64,000 nt of DNA from Trichothermofontia sp037445115 (GCA_037445115.1 JBBILC010000005.1:10655-74654); one strand, 5' to 3'; numbered from the stretch's first letter, positions 45,787-54,693 are shown. Numbers and translations are program-made. Notes: a model not told the origin generated them from the letters alone.

Positions 45787-46062
45787 CTATTGGGGGTAAT
45801 TACTGGCGATCGCTTCATCCATCTTGGCCACCCAGGTCATGATTGTCTCCATCGACTCTGGGCAGGCAGCCTGTTGCGGCATATCATTCATATAGATGAA
45901 GTAATGGCTCATCAGAAAGTAAACTGCCATCAATGCTGCCGCTGCCGTTGCCACTAGAAAGCCAGCCAGCATCAAGGAAAACTCACGGGTGTCCACGGCC
46001 TCTTGCATCAGGTGCAAAGACCAGGCCACTAATACAACCACGACGAGCAGGATGGCAATCAC
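45787..46062 (-). CDS. small two-span membrane protein
   Basis: 91 residues. Residues 1-18 and 28-50 are hydrophobic (MIAILLVVVVLVAWSLHLMQ; LMLAGFLVATAAAALMAVYF), followed by a cytoplasmic or lumenal tail with one Cys (QQAACPESMETIMTWVAKMD). No family recognised. The pattern is plausible and the reading frame fills the space convergent to the DJ-1 gene with only four bases between the stop codons. Confidence 0.6.
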   Translation of the reverse strand: MIAILLVVVVLVAWSLHLMQEAVDTREFSLMLAGFLVATAAAALMAVYFLMSHYFIYMNDMPQQAACPESMETIMTWVAKMDEAIASNYPQ

Positions 46063-46229
46063 AGGCGTTTACGAAACGTAACACTTTTACATATTTTAAC
46101 AGCCCTCTCAGATTTCGCCAGTTTTTTTAAGGTTTTACTTGGAAAGGGGAACACGGCCCGTGGGATGGTGCGACCGCGATCGGGGTTGGGAAGCGGGAAT
46201 GGTTTCTGACTGGTCGTATAAGCCCGGGT

Positions 46230-46408
46230 GACTGGGGCANNNNNNNNNNNNNNNNNNNNNNNNNNNNNNNNNNNNNNNNNNNNNNNNNNNNNNNNNNNNN
46301 NNNNNNNNNNNNNNNNNNNNNNNNNNNNNNNNNNNNNNNGGCGAGACGAGCTGACTGGGGCAGGCGAGACGAGCTGACTGGGGCAGGCGAGACGAGCTGA
46401 CTGGGGCA
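46230..46408. repeat. 23-bp tandem repeat array
   Basis: Three full contiguous copies of GGCGAGACGAGCTGACTGGG plus GCA (46340-46362, 46363-46385, 46386-46408), then a partial copy that turns into GGCGAGACGCCTACCCCAC. The left flank before the gap ends GACTGGGGCA, so the array probably spans the gap. No spacers separate the units. Non-coding. Confidence 0.9.
46240..46339. other. assembly gap (100 N) in a tandem repeat
   Basis: One hundred N, the usual placeholder for a gap of unknown size. Both sides show the same 23-bp repeat unit, so the assembly most likely broke on the repeat array. Confidence 0.95.
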
Positions 46409-46427
46409 GGCGAGACGCCTACCCCAC
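46403..46427. repeat. 25-bp dispersed palindromic element, copy A
   Basis: Starts GGGGCAGGCGAGACGCCTAC and ends CCCAC. Its exact reverse complement stands at 55981-56005. The core GGCGAGACGCC is palindromic. It is the end of the 23-bp array and probably its source. Confidence 0.8.
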
Positions 46428-46442
46428 AAGACCTTACCGCCT

Positions 46443-47213
46443 TCAAACTAGGCGCACGGGAATGTTGCAGGTTTGTAGGTGGTGCTTAATCTGAGCGACG
46501 GTTAACTGTCCGTAATGTAATAGGGAGGCAAGGAGGGCCGCTTCGGCTTTGCCCTCGGTGAGGGCGGCACTGATGTGCTCGCAGGTTCCAGCTCCCCCAG
46601 AGGCAATAACGGGGATGGCAACCCGATCGGCGATCGTCCGCGTTAGTTCCAGGTCATAGCCCGCCTGGGTGCCATCGGCATCCATACTGGTTAACAAAAT
46701 TTCGCCTGCCCCGCGATCGGCTACCTCCGCCGCCCAAGCCCCCGCATCCACCCCCGTATTCTCTCGGCCCCCCCGCACGTAAACATCCCAACCCGGGTGT
46801 TCTGGGTCCGAACGGCGACGGGCATCGATCGCGACCACAATACATTGATTGCCAAACCGTTGACTCGCCTCATTGATAAAGTTGGGGTTGCGGACTGCGG
46901 ACGAGTTAATACTGACCTTATCAGCCCCGGCCCGCAGGAGATGTTTGATGGTGTCTAGATCCTGAATGCCGCCGCCAACGGTGAGGGGGATGAATACCTG
47001 CTCCGCCGTGCGATAGACCACATCAAAAATAATGCTGCGATCCTCGTGGGTGGCGGTGATATCCAGAAAGACTAATTCATCCGCCCCTGCCTCGTCATAG
47101 ACCTTGGCTAGTTCCACCGGATCACCCGCATCCCGCAGATTCACAAAGTTAATTCCTTTAACCACCCGGCCTGCTTTCACATCCAAACATGGCAAAATCC
47201 GCTTAGCCAACAT
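46443..47213 (-). CDS. hisF: imidazole glycerol phosphate synthase subunit HisF
   Basis: Cyclase subunit of histidine synthesis; with HisH it makes imidazole glycerol phosphate and AICAR. 256 residues, a full TIM barrel. The two catalytic Asp are in LAKRILPCLDVKAGRVVKG (Asp11) and LLTSMDADGTQAGYDLEL (Asp130). Phosphate loops VGGGIQDL and ASGGAGT are present. It stands alone; hisH is not in the window. Confidence 0.97.
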   Translation of the reverse strand: MLAKRILPCLDVKAGRVVKGINFVNLRDAGDPVELAKVYDEAGADELVFLDITATHEDRSIIFDVVYRTAEQVFIPLTVGGGIQDLDTIKHLLRAGADKVSINSSAVRNPNFINEASQRFGNQCIVVAIDARRRSDPEHPGWDVYVRGGRENTGVDAGAWAAEVADRGAGEILLTSMDADGTQAGYDLELTRTIADRVAIPVIASGGAGTCEHISAALTEGKAEAALLASLLHYGQLTVAQIKHHLQTCNIPVRLV

Positions 47214-47312
47214 GGGTCTTTCTACTCCTGGTCTAGTAATGTAAAGGTTCTGAAGCGAAGGGGACAGGTGTTCCGGGCAAATTCAAAATTAAAAATTCAA
47301 AGCCAGATATCA

Positions 47313-48623
47313 CTATTGCTTACGCAGAGCAGCAAACCCCTTAGGGGCTTTGGGTGCTTTGATGGGTTTTGGGAGTTTTGGGGCTTCAGTTACGCTGGGT
47401 TGGCCCCCATTGGCAACGGTCTCAATCAGTTTGAGGTGTTGGGGCAGCAGATCCGCTAGGTTATAGCGCTCTAGGGCGGTCTGGCGGGCATTGGCCCGTA
47501 GCTCGGCCATACGGGTGGGATGATCCAAGACTTCGCAGACACGATCGGCGATTTGTTTCGGTCTAAAAAAGTCCACTAATAGACCATTTTTGCCGTCTTC
47601 GATCACCTCCTGTACAGGCGGGGTACTCGACCCCACGATCAGGCAGCCAGTGGACATGGCTTCAATCATTGACCAGGACAGGACAAAGGGGCGGGTTAGG
47701 TACACATGCACACTAGAGGCTTGCAGAACTTGTAGGTACTGGCCATAGGGTAGGGTGCCCGTGAAATGAACCCTGGACAGATCTAGGGGGACCTGCTCCA
47801 GCATTTCCTGTTTATAGCTCTTGCCATTGGGCAATGATTTGCCATAGCACACCCGCTCCGCTGCCACGATCACGACATGACATTGGGGCCGACGCTCTAA
47901 TAGGTAGGGTAAGGATTCAATGAACTGAGGGAAGCCCCGGTAGGGTTCCATCCCCCGTGCCACATAGGTGACAATCTCATCGGCCTGGGATAAATCTAGC
48001 CCCACATCGGGCAGGACCAACTTGGCAGCGGGATTGGGTTGAAAATAGTCGGTATCAACGCCGTCGTGGAGAACGGATACCTTGGCGTGGAATTCCGGTG
48101 GTAGTTGCGATCGCTGCCACTCAGTGGGGGAGAGGCCCCAGTCACAGCTATAGAGGTCAACCAGAATCGGGGTATTGCGCATCCGAATTCGGGGGACATC
48201 ATCCACCTTGAGGGGATCGCTGGGATCAAAATTGGCGTCGGAACCGAAGGCATGGTAGAACCACTCGAAATAACACATTAACTTGGCCTTCGGGAAAATG
48301 TCCTTGGCAAAGAGGGTCGGCCCCCAGCCAGAGTGGCCATAGACGATATCGGGAACAAAGCCTTGCTTCTTAAGCTGATCCGCCATACGATACACAGCCT
48401 GTCCGTTTAAGACTGCCTCCTCTAGACCCCTGATGTAGTGGTGGGTTTCCGGGTTAGGGTCCCGCGAGGGGGCAAAGAGGACCTTCTGGACACCGGAGAT
48501 GACCCATTCGGGTCGCTCATTTTTGGTACCAAAAACGACTTGGTTCTGGGAATTCGCCGCGATCGCCTTCGCCACATGGCGGAATTGGGCCGGGAAGTTG
48601 GGGTGAAGAAACAGAATACGCAT
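47313..48623 (-). CDS. GT4-like glycosyltransferase
   Basis: 436 residues, two Rossmann domains of the GT-B fold. The start MRILFLHPNFPAQFRHVAKA is a typical family N-terminus; ATG 48623 is preferred to 48629. The sugar-nucleotide site in the second domain shows RPFVLSWSMIEAMSTGCLIV with the E-x7-E pattern and SSTPPVQEVIEDGKNGLLVD. The acceptor is unknown; cell-wall or exopolysaccharide synthesis is likely. The Lys/Pro-rich tail (KLPKPIKAPKAPKGFAALRK) is unusual. Not in an obvious polysaccharide cluster. Confidence 0.9.
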   Translation of the reverse strand: MRILFLHPNFPAQFRHVAKAIAANSQNQVVFGTKNERPEWVISGVQKVLFAPSRDPNPETHHYIRGLEEAVLNGQAVYRMADQLKKQGFVPDIVYGHSGWGPTLFAKDIFPKAKLMCYFEWFYHAFGSDANFDPSDPLKVDDVPRIRMRNTPILVDLYSCDWGLSPTEWQRSQLPPEFHAKVSVLHDGVDTDYFQPNPAAKLVLPDVGLDLSQADEIVTYVARGMEPYRGFPQFIESLPYLLERRPQCHVVIVAAERVCYGKSLPNGKSYKQEMLEQVPLDLSRVHFTGTLPYGQYLQVLQASSVHVYLTRPFVLSWSMIEAMSTGCLIVGSSTPPVQEVIEDGKNGLLVDFFRPKQIADRVCEVLDHPTRMAELRANARQTALERYNLADLLPQHLKLIETVANGGQPSVTEAPKLPKPIKAPKAPKGFAALRKQ

Positions 48624-48776
48624 GGGCAATTCGGAGGCAGCAACAAGGCAGGGGGGTAAACGGTCAAGGCGGGGATCGTTCCCCTAGGGTATCCTGCCAG
48701 AATTATGCCCCAAGTGGCCACTTGTCCCGGCTGGGATGCAGGAAATCGCTTGGGAATGGGTGGGCTGAAGGCAGTC

Positions 48777-49199
48777 TCAGGCTTGATTAAATACTTCAAC
48801 GGTCTGGCGACAGAATTGTTTGAGTTGTTCCTGAATGTGGTTGACCGGGGGTCGATCGCCCACAATATGCCAGTGCCCGATCGTCGAAAGTCGCCACTGT
48901 TCACCGGTGTGGGCCATTCCTACTGCCTCCACCCCGATCGCCCGCCGGGTGGCCGCCAAGGGATCTTCATGCACCCGAATTTGCACCAGGATACTACGGC
49001 TCTGAAAGCGGGGACTCCACCCCGGCAGGTGGAAACCAATATCGATCGAATCAGGATCAACCAGTTCGCGGGTATCGGGATCATTGCGCCAGGGGTTCAA
49101 ATCGGCACGGGCATCGGGAAAGTGGGACTTGAATAGGTTCACCACTGTGGCAATTTTACTGGCGACCTCTAAGCCTGTGGCCTGTTCGGCTGCATTCAC
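48777..49199 (-). CDS. conserved hypothetical protein
   Basis: 140 residues, soluble, mixed alpha/beta pattern: an N-terminal helix (NAAEQATGLEVASKIATVVN) then strands (DSIDIGFHLPGWSPRF, SRSILVQIRVHEDPL, RRAIGVEAVGMAHTG). It resembles small cyanobacterial proteins of unknown function and no catalytic motif is evident. Lies between the glycosyltransferase gene and a 308-base spacer. Confidence 0.65.
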   Translation of the reverse strand: MNAAEQATGLEVASKIATVVNLFKSHFPDARADLNPWRNDPDTRELVDPDSIDIGFHLPGWSPRFQSRSILVQIRVHEDPLAATRRAIGVEAVGMAHTGEQWRLSTIGHWHIVGDRPPVNHIQEQLKQFCRQTVEVFNQA

Positions 49200-49507
49200 A
49201 ACACTCCCTCCTACATCTCACCTTGACCGGATGGTAGTGGGTGGCTGCCCTACCCTCGGTGTTTCCTCGTTTTTAGATTATGGGGTTGACGATCGGGCAA
49301 ATCGTTGTTTGCCTTGTTACATTTTGATACATTTTACTGAAGAATTGGGTGATCTGGGGGCGGTCGTGGGGCGGGCGACCCAGGAGAGCCGATCGGAGGG
49401 GACCAACGATCGCTAAAATTCCCTAAGAACGAAAGACGCCGTGACCTGGGATAGCGGCCCCCCGCAGGTCATGCCTTGCCCCTTGCCCCTTAAGCATTCA
49501 TGCCCCT
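49200..49507. other. intergenic region
   Basis: No convincing gene, repeat or hairpin. It lies between divergent genes and should carry both promoters. Confidence 0.4.
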
Positions 49508-50227
49508 ATGGTTACGATTCCTCAAGACCTCGACGAAGCGATTGCACAGGCCAAAACAGCAACGATCGCTGCCCTGGAAGCGGGCTATACCCGACTCCAG
49601 GTAGAACTGGCGATTCCAGAACTGAAGATCATGCCGATCGCTGAACAGTTTTTGTCGATCTTTGCCGACTACGGCAGTGATCTGAAAGTGGTTTTCCCCG
49701 ATGCCGGAGCCGCTGCCCTGGCACGTCGGGACTGGGGGCCAATGGCCTTTGAAATTCGGGGCCTTGATGAAATTCGTGCCCAGTTACGAACGGACGATCG
49801 CGCCATTCTTGTGATTGAACCTAGCGCCGTTGAAGTCGGTGATGTGGAAAAACTCTGTACCGAAGCGGGCGATCGCCCGGTTGTCCTGCTCAACCCCCAT
49901 TTAGAGGACGTGGCCACAATCGGGATCGGCTATGCAGGTCGTCAACTGCGGGAACGCTTTCTCAATACCCTGGAGTCCTGCTACTACTTTCGCCCCCTAG
50001 AGGGTGCCGTCCTGTTTCGGTGCTACCCGACCCCCTGGCAAGTGTGGCAAGAGCACGACGGTGGCTATGCGTTACTCGCAGAAATGCCCACCAAACCCGT
50101 CGGCGATATTCTTGACCAAATCTTAATAAAAGATGATGAAGAAAGCTTAAAACCCTTGCCCGGTCAACCTTCCAAGGCAGGCTTTTTGACCAATTTAGAG
50201 CGTTTTTTGCGTGCTCTGAACCAGTAG
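49508..50227 (+). CDS. DUF1995 family protein (LPA3-like)
   Basis: 239 residues, soluble. It begins MVTIPQDLDEAIAQAKTATI and has VELAIPELKIMPIAEQFLSI, features of the DUF1995 family, kept in cyanobacteria and plastids. The plant member LPA3 helps photosystem II assembly. The cyanobacterial role is not settled. About residues 95-165 carry ILVIEPSAVEVGDVEKLCTE and VVLLNPHLEDVATIGIGYAG. No partner gene nearby. Confidence 0.8.
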   Translation: MVTIPQDLDEAIAQAKTATIAALEAGYTRLQVELAIPELKIMPIAEQFLSIFADYGSDLKVVFPDAGAAALARRDWGPMAFEIRGLDEIRAQLRTDDRAILVIEPSAVEVGDVEKLCTEAGDRPVVLLNPHLEDVATIGIGYAGRQLRERFLNTLESCYYFRPLEGAVLFRCYPTPWQVWQEHDGGYALLAEMPTKPVGDILDQILIKDDEESLKPLPGQPSKAGFLTNLERFLRALNQ

Positions 50228-50385
50228 GTGTTGCGTTGTCTGTAGATTTACGGATACTGATCACTGGGTTTGTCTGCTAGAAGTCGAGTAGCTGATGATA
50301 CTGAATCCGGCAGCGTTGGCATAATGATAGTAGTTGCGATCGCAGCATCAGCGTACCTCCGTTTATTGAGCGGCCAGGAATTTGG

Positions 50386-51150
50386 ATGAGCAAGACAAGC
50401 CTTTCCCGTCAAATCGTTGTCGGTGATGTTCACGGTCACTACGACGGTCTTATGCAACTGTTAGAACAGGTTGCCCCCGGTGGCGCTGACAACCTTTACT
50501 TTCTAGGGGATCTCATCGATCGCGGTACCCAGAGTGCCCAGGTGGTTGAGTTTGTGCGCAAGAACGGCTATGCCTGTATTCGGGGCAACCACGAACAGAT
50601 GCTCCTGGATGCCTTTCCTGGCCAGAAGGTAGCGATCTCGGCCCTTCAGGCATGGTTATATAACGGTGGGCATACGACCTATGAAAGTTATGGTAGCCAT
50701 ATCACCCTGCTATTAGAGCATCTGGACTGGCTGCGGGGCCTGCCGCTGTATCTTGACCTCGGCGATATTTGGCTCGTCCATGCCGGGGTTGATCCACGCC
50801 TGCCGATTTCAGTTCAAACTAGCGAAGAGTTCTGCTGGATTCGTGAAGATTTCCACGGGATTACAGAACCCTACTTTCCAGATAAAACCATTATTGTCGG
50901 CCATACCATTACCCTGACGATTCCGGGGGTGGGGGCGGGTAAACTGGCGCGAGGCAAGGGCTGGATTGGGATCGATACGGGAGCCTATCACCCTCGGAGT
51001 GGTTGGCTGACGGCTCTGGATACAACTAATTGGTTGGTCTATCAAGTGAACGTCAATAATCACCTGACACGGGTGTTACCCCTGGCGGAAGCGGCTGTGG
51101 ATATTGATCCGGAACGGATGCGATCGCGGCGGCAACTTCTGAGCATTTAG
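50386..51150 (+). CDS. metallophosphatase (PrpE/ApaH-like serine/threonine phosphatase fold)
   Basis: 254 residues. The metal-binding motifs of calcineurin-like phosphatases occur in order: VVGDVHGHYDGL, LGDLIDRG, RGNHEQMLLD, then IVGHTIT and the last His within GWIGIDTGAYH. It could be a diadenosine tetraphosphatase or a protein phosphatase; the motifs do not settle it. A promoter-like GCATAATGATA lies at 50318-50328. It faces the ADP-ribosylglycohydrolase gene. Confidence 0.88.
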   Translation: MSKTSLSRQIVVGDVHGHYDGLMQLLEQVAPGGADNLYFLGDLIDRGTQSAQVVEFVRKNGYACIRGNHEQMLLDAFPGQKVAISALQAWLYNGGHTTYESYGSHITLLLEHLDWLRGLPLYLDLGDIWLVHAGVDPRLPISVQTSEEFCWIREDFHGITEPYFPDKTIIVGHTITLTIPGVGAGKLARGKGWIGIDTGAYHPRSGWLTALDTTNWLVYQVNVNNHLTRVLPLAEAAVDIDPERMRSRRQLLSI

Positions 51151-51155
51151 AACCG

Positions 51156-51215
51156 AGGACGGAGGACAGGGGAGCGAGAACCGAGGATGGGAGCATTGAG
51201 GATTTAGGACGGAGC
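51156..51215. repeat. degenerate heptamer-like repeat
   Basis: A run such as ACCGAGGACGGAGGACAGGG with further GAGAACCGAGGA and GGAGCATTGAGG copies, similar in composition to the AGGAGAC cluster at 18855-18925. Non-coding spacer of the two convergent genes. Confidence 0.5.
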
Positions 51216-52103
51216 ATTGAGGGCATCTGCTAGGGCCGTGATGGCCTCCCGCATCGCCAGTTGCTCTAACCAGGTGGGTGGAATGCCGTCTTGTCCATAA
51301 TAGGCCCCTGCGACTTGGCCGCAGATGGCTGCCGTGGTATCGGCATCGTCGCCCAAGTTCGCCGCCATCAGCACGGCTTCAGCAAAGCTGTTCGTTTGCC
51401 CAAAACACCATAGGGCCGCTTCCAGGCTTTCAACAACATACCCTGACCCGCAAATCTGTTCCCGCGTCTTATCCCGGTAGGCTCCGGCAGCAATCGCCTG
51501 AAGGGTGGGGGACTCAATCAGGGCGGGAAACCTACCCCAAAGAATCCCAGGCTGATCGGCACCCGACAGGGCACGGTAGAGAATATCTCCGAATAAGCGG
51601 CTGGCATCAATACACTCTGCTGCTCCATGAGTGGTCCGTGCGCTTTCGCCGGAAAACTCATGGATACGATCGCGATCGGGAAAATAAAACATGGGCACGG
51701 GAGCCAATCGCATTAAACACCCATTCCCCGCCGATCGCGGCTCGGTGGGGCCACTGAAGGGATTTCCCGATCGTCGGTATTGGGCAAGGGCCTGACTGAC
51801 CGTATGGCCAATATCAAAACAGGTCCCTGTGCTGCTGAGATACCCGTGGTCTCGCCAGTCGCAATACCGATCCATTTGATCGATCGCATCAAACCCACCG
51901 CACTCAACCAAACTAGTAGCTAAACAGAGGGCCATTGCGGTGTCATCGGTCCACTGTCCCGGTTGCAGATTAAACGGCCCGCCCCCCACCATATCGGTAA
52001 GCGGCGGGAAAGACCCCCGTGGCCGAAACTCTACCGTTGTCCCGATGGCATCCCCCACCGCTAGGCCCAGTAAGCAGCCACGAAAGCGTGCTGATGTCTG
52101 CAT
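51204..52103 (-). CDS. ADP-ribosylglycohydrolase family protein
   Basis: 299 residues. The di-metal site is recognisable in LGLAVGDAIGTTVEF, GQWTDDTAMALCLATSL and GDDADTTAAICGQVAGAYYG, as in DraG and ARH enzymes that remove ADP-ribose from proteins or hydrolyse ADP-ribosylated substrates. The middle part (NGCLMRLAPVPMFYFPDRDR) is typical. The substrate is unknown; no ADP-ribosyltransferase gene is beside it. The converging neighbour is a nucleotide-polyphosphatase-like gene. Confidence 0.92.
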   Translation of the reverse strand: MQTSARFRGCLLGLAVGDAIGTTVEFRPRGSFPPLTDMVGGGPFNLQPGQWTDDTAMALCLATSLVECGGFDAIDQMDRYCDWRDHGYLSSTGTCFDIGHTVSQALAQYRRSGNPFSGPTEPRSAGNGCLMRLAPVPMFYFPDRDRIHEFSGESARTTHGAAECIDASRLFGDILYRALSGADQPGILWGRFPALIESPTLQAIAAGAYRDKTREQICGSGYVVESLEAALWCFGQTNSFAEAVLMAANLGDDADTTAAICGQVAGAYYGQDGIPPTWLEQLAMREAITALADALNAPS

Positions 52104-52147
52104 GACGCCCCTCCAGCCAGGCGGTTATTGACTAGCGGACTCGGAAG

Positions 52148-52390
52148 CTAGCTCATCCCGCTGTGGCTCCGATCATAGCCCCCAAAATCATGGGGTACTT
52201 TCCCCTGAATGTGGCTTTCGTAGTTGGCGGCATCCTCAACGGAAAGGCCAACCTCTTCATCCAGTCGGGTAAGCATCGATCGCTCCCGTTGACGGACCTT
52301 TTGATGCCGTTCAATAAACAAGGACCGAGACCGTTCATCCAGGTTCAGGGGGGTACCGGATGCCTGACCATTGCGATTTGTGAGTTCCAT
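52148..52390 (-). CDS. small hypothetical protein
   Basis: 80 residues from ATG 52390, chosen because GAGGAGGACAGT lies directly in front; the frame runs to 52474. Soluble and strongly charged (ERHQKVRQRERSMLTRLDEE), ending IQGKVPHDFGGYDRSHSGMS. It could be helical and self-associating. No family recognised. It lies on the minus strand 45 bases before the ADP-ribosylglycohydrolase start and may be cotranscribed with it. Confidence 0.6.
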   Translation of the reverse strand: MELTNRNGQASGTPLNLDERSRSLFIERHQKVRQRERSMLTRLDEEVGLSVEDAANYESHIQGKVPHDFGGYDRSHSGMS

Positions 52391-52781
52391 ACTGTCCTCC
52401 TCGAAGGGATTGTGGTGCAATCTGTGGCGCGTTCCTTCGGGATGGTTCCCTACTTCCGTCTCTCCAGACCCCAATCTCGATAAAACCAGGCAAGAGAGAT
52501 GAACGATTTTTTATTTATCTGTATTGTAGGCTACCATTTGTGCATTTCTTAAAGTGATCTTAGAATTGCAACACAATGCAATGTTTCGCGATATCTGTTG
52601 ACGTAATCTACCAATAAAACGTAATGCGCTATCCTCAGGTTCTTGACTAATTGGCTGGGGAGGTGGTTCGCAAGGGAGCGGCGGGGGGCGGGCGCACATC
52701 TCAGCGCTGATTGTTGCCAACCTTGCTTCCGATTTTGGTGGAATGCCGGGATGATGGGTGGGTAGTCAATCTCCAGGTTTT
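52391..52781. other. intergenic region
   Basis: A 69-residue minus-strand frame (52511-52720) is not supported by composition or family. The stretch is partly AT-rich and probably carries promoters for the two divergent genes. Confidence 0.4.
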
Positions 52782-53657
52782 ATGACCTTTTCCTTTGCCT
52801 CTAGGTCAACGGTCCTCCCCCGATCGCCCGTGTCCCGACCGGAAAGCATTCGTCTGCTGGTCCTTGACATTGATGGCACGATCGCTGGCGAGTCCAATAC
52901 GATTCGGGAGCCAGTCTTGGCGGCCATTCGGGCGGCCCAGGCAACCGGTGTGCAGGTGGCGATCGCGACGGGGCGCATGTTTTGCTCGGCGGTACGTTTC
53001 CACCAGGCGGTGGGTTCCCATTTACCCCTGATTGCCTACCAAGGCGCACTGATTAAGGACCCCCAAACCCAGCACGTCTATCGCCATTGGCCCCTCGAAG
53101 CGGCGATGGTCGCTCGGATTCTGAATGATCTCGAATATTCCCGCTGGCGATCGGCTCTTTCAATTCACGTTTATTTAGACGATCGCCTCCATGTGTGCGA
53201 ACTTTCCCCAGTGACACGGTGCTATGTTGAACGCAGTGCCATTGAGCCAGTCGTGGTGGGGGATTTGCGGCAATTACTGCCCGAGGGACCCACTAAAATC
53301 CTGGCATTGAGTGAGGATGCTGACCCGATCGCCGAACTGATGATGTATCTGCGGCAACGGTATACCCCTACCGAAGTGTACCTCACGCGATCCGTGCCGA
53401 CCTTCTTGGAGGCAGCCCATCCCGCCGTCAACAAGGGGACAGCCGTGCGTTATTTAGCGGAAGAATTGTTGGGTATCCCGGCTAGTCAGGTCATGGCGAT
53501 CGGAGACAATTTCAATGACATGGAAATGTTGCAGTACGCGGGTTTTGGTGTAGCGATGGGCAATGCCCCGACCGCCGTACAGGCAATGGCTGATTGGGTG
53601 GCTCCCAGTGTAGAGGCAGATGGGGTTGCCGCCGCGATCGCGGCGTTCTTACTGTAG
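52782..53657 (+). CDS. HAD superfamily hydrolase, Cof type
   Basis: 291 residues. HAD motif I is LLVLDIDGTIAGESNTIRE, motif II IATGRMFCSA (Thr), and motif IV GDNFNDMEMLQYAGFGVAMG, the type-IIB Cof signature. Such enzymes dephosphorylate sugar phosphates, flavins or pyridoxal phosphate. The first about 20 residues are a basic Ser/Arg-rich leader. Start ATG 52782 chosen, the frame extends to 52758. The next gene on the strand is a small RNA candidate. Confidence 0.9.
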   Translation: MTFSFASRSTVLPRSPVSRPESIRLLVLDIDGTIAGESNTIREPVLAAIRAAQATGVQVAIATGRMFCSAVRFHQAVGSHLPLIAYQGALIKDPQTQHVYRHWPLEAAMVARILNDLEYSRWRSALSIHVYLDDRLHVCELSPVTRCYVERSAIEPVVVGDLRQLLPEGPTKILALSEDADPIAELMMYLRQRYTPTEVYLTRSVPTFLEAAHPAVNKGTAVRYLAEELLGIPASQVMAIGDNFNDMEMLQYAGFGVAMGNAPTAVQAMADWVAPSVEADGVAAAIAAFLL

Positions 53658-53690
53658 CCTTTTTACTGTAGTCATTGGTTAGGTTTGTTG

Positions 53691-53711
53691 TAGCGCTAGT
53701 TATTAGCGCTA
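53691..53711. promoter_or_regulatory. double TAGCGCTA element upstream of the small RNA
   Basis: TAGCGCTA occurs twice (53691-53698 and 53704-53711), each self-complementary, five bases apart. It covers the -35 region of the -10 box below, so it could be an operator. Confidence 0.45.
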
Positions 53712-53715
53712 GGTT

Positions 53716-53721
53716 TAAAAT
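53716..53721 (+). promoter_or_regulatory. -10 box of the small RNA candidate
   Basis: TAAAAT, five of six bases of the -10 consensus, ends six bases before the G at 53728, so transcription would start exactly at the 5' hairpin of the RNA. Confidence 0.45.
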
Positions 53722-53727
53722 CAGAAA

Positions 53728-53810
53728 GGACACCGACGACTTGCCGTGTTTCGTCTCGGTGTCCCTACTGGTTCGCTCCTCACACTAAATATAGGTTAAC
53801 AGACCTTTTG
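53728..53810 (+). ncRNA. Yfr1-like small regulatory RNA candidate
   Basis: Seen in order: a 5' hairpin (GGACACCGACGAC pairing with GTCTCGGTGTCC, one bulge), a single-stranded stretch holding CTCCTCACAC (53776-53785), and a small 3' hairpin (AGGTT-AACA-GACCT) followed by TTT. Yfr1 is a short cyanobacterial RNA made of two stem-loops around the ultra-conserved ACUCCUCACAC; ten of eleven bases match here. The location between HAD and DUF2808 genes is not the classical one next to trxA, and it is longer than typical. An independent -10 box fits. Confidence 0.5.
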
Positions 53811-53996
53811 GGGTTTGTCACCCCCCTAAAACCTAAATTTTTTCTGAATTGACTGGAATTTGCTGCTATTGATACCCCAGAATCAGTCTAAAAGCCATGT
53901 CGGTTAGGGCTTTTAGGCAATTGTCGAACTCTCCCGATATCGGGGAAATTTCTAGAAATATGGCATGATGCCATTAGTAGTCCCGGAGGCGTCACG

Positions 53997-54548
53997 ATGA
54001 CACGGTATTGGCTCTCCTTCACCCTGGGTGGCTGGGTGGCTGCCCTCGCGATCGTGGCTCCCCCTTTGCCTGGGCTTGGCGTCCAGTTGGCTGATGGTAC
54101 GACGGCCTTTGTACAGCAACCGGTCCTCTTTGATGCGAGTACAACCCAAAGTACTGCGAGGGCTTGGTCTGCAACCTATTACTTCAATATGCAGTTACCG
54201 GCAGGAGCCAGTGAACCCCTCCAACGGGTCCAGATTGACCAAAATCAAGGGGTTGAGTTGATTGGGTATCGCCTGAATGAGACGCGGGCCTATCTCGGAT
54301 CGCGATCGCGGCGGGGGGAACCGTTAGCGATCGGGGAGCAGGTCTTTGACCGCCGCACTGGGCGACTGACGGTGGTTTTCGAGCCACCCATCCCCCCTGG
54401 AACACGGTTTACGCTGGCTCTGCGGCCCGTGCAAAATCCCGTGAGTGGCATTTACCTATTGGGGGTGACGGCCTTTCCGGTGGGCGATCATGTTGCATCA
54501 CACTTTATGGGCTTTGGACGTCTGCATTTTTATAGTGATTGGTTTTAG
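53997..54548 (+). CDS. DUF2808 domain-containing protein, exported
   Basis: 183 residues. A hydrophobic N-terminus (SFTLGGWVAALAIVAPPLPG) is a likely signal peptide. The rest is a DUF2808 domain of beta strands: ATYYFNMQLPAGASEPLQRV, VFDRRTGRLTVVFEPPIPPG and RFTLALRPVQNPVSGIYLLG. Found in cyanobacteria and presumed periplasmic or lumenal; function unknown. GGAGG at 53986-53990 precedes the ATG. Confidence 0.9.
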   Translation: MTRYWLSFTLGGWVAALAIVAPPLPGLGVQLADGTTAFVQQPVLFDASTTQSTARAWSATYYFNMQLPAGASEPLQRVQIDQNQGVELIGYRLNETRAYLGSRSRRGEPLAIGEQVFDRRTGRLTVVFEPPIPPGTRFTLALRPVQNPVSGIYLLGVTAFPVGDHVASHFMGFGRLHFYSDWF

Positions 54549-54693
54549 GGAAACCTCCCCGTCGGATTTATGAGGTCCCCAAACGTTCTTCAGCATCCCA
54601 ATCTGTAAAACCAACCGGATGGGGCCTACCAAGTCATGTTAAATGAGAGGCATTCATAAACCGTTGATCTGGTGGTGGGAGGGTGAAAGTTCA

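Noticed and set aside
46340..46408. Regular 23-bp repeats resembling a CRISPR array
   Set aside because: The units are directly joined with no spacers and no cas gene is nearby.
52511..52720. 69-residue minus-strand frame
   Set aside because: No start signal or family; Pro/Cys-rich part and broken pattern.
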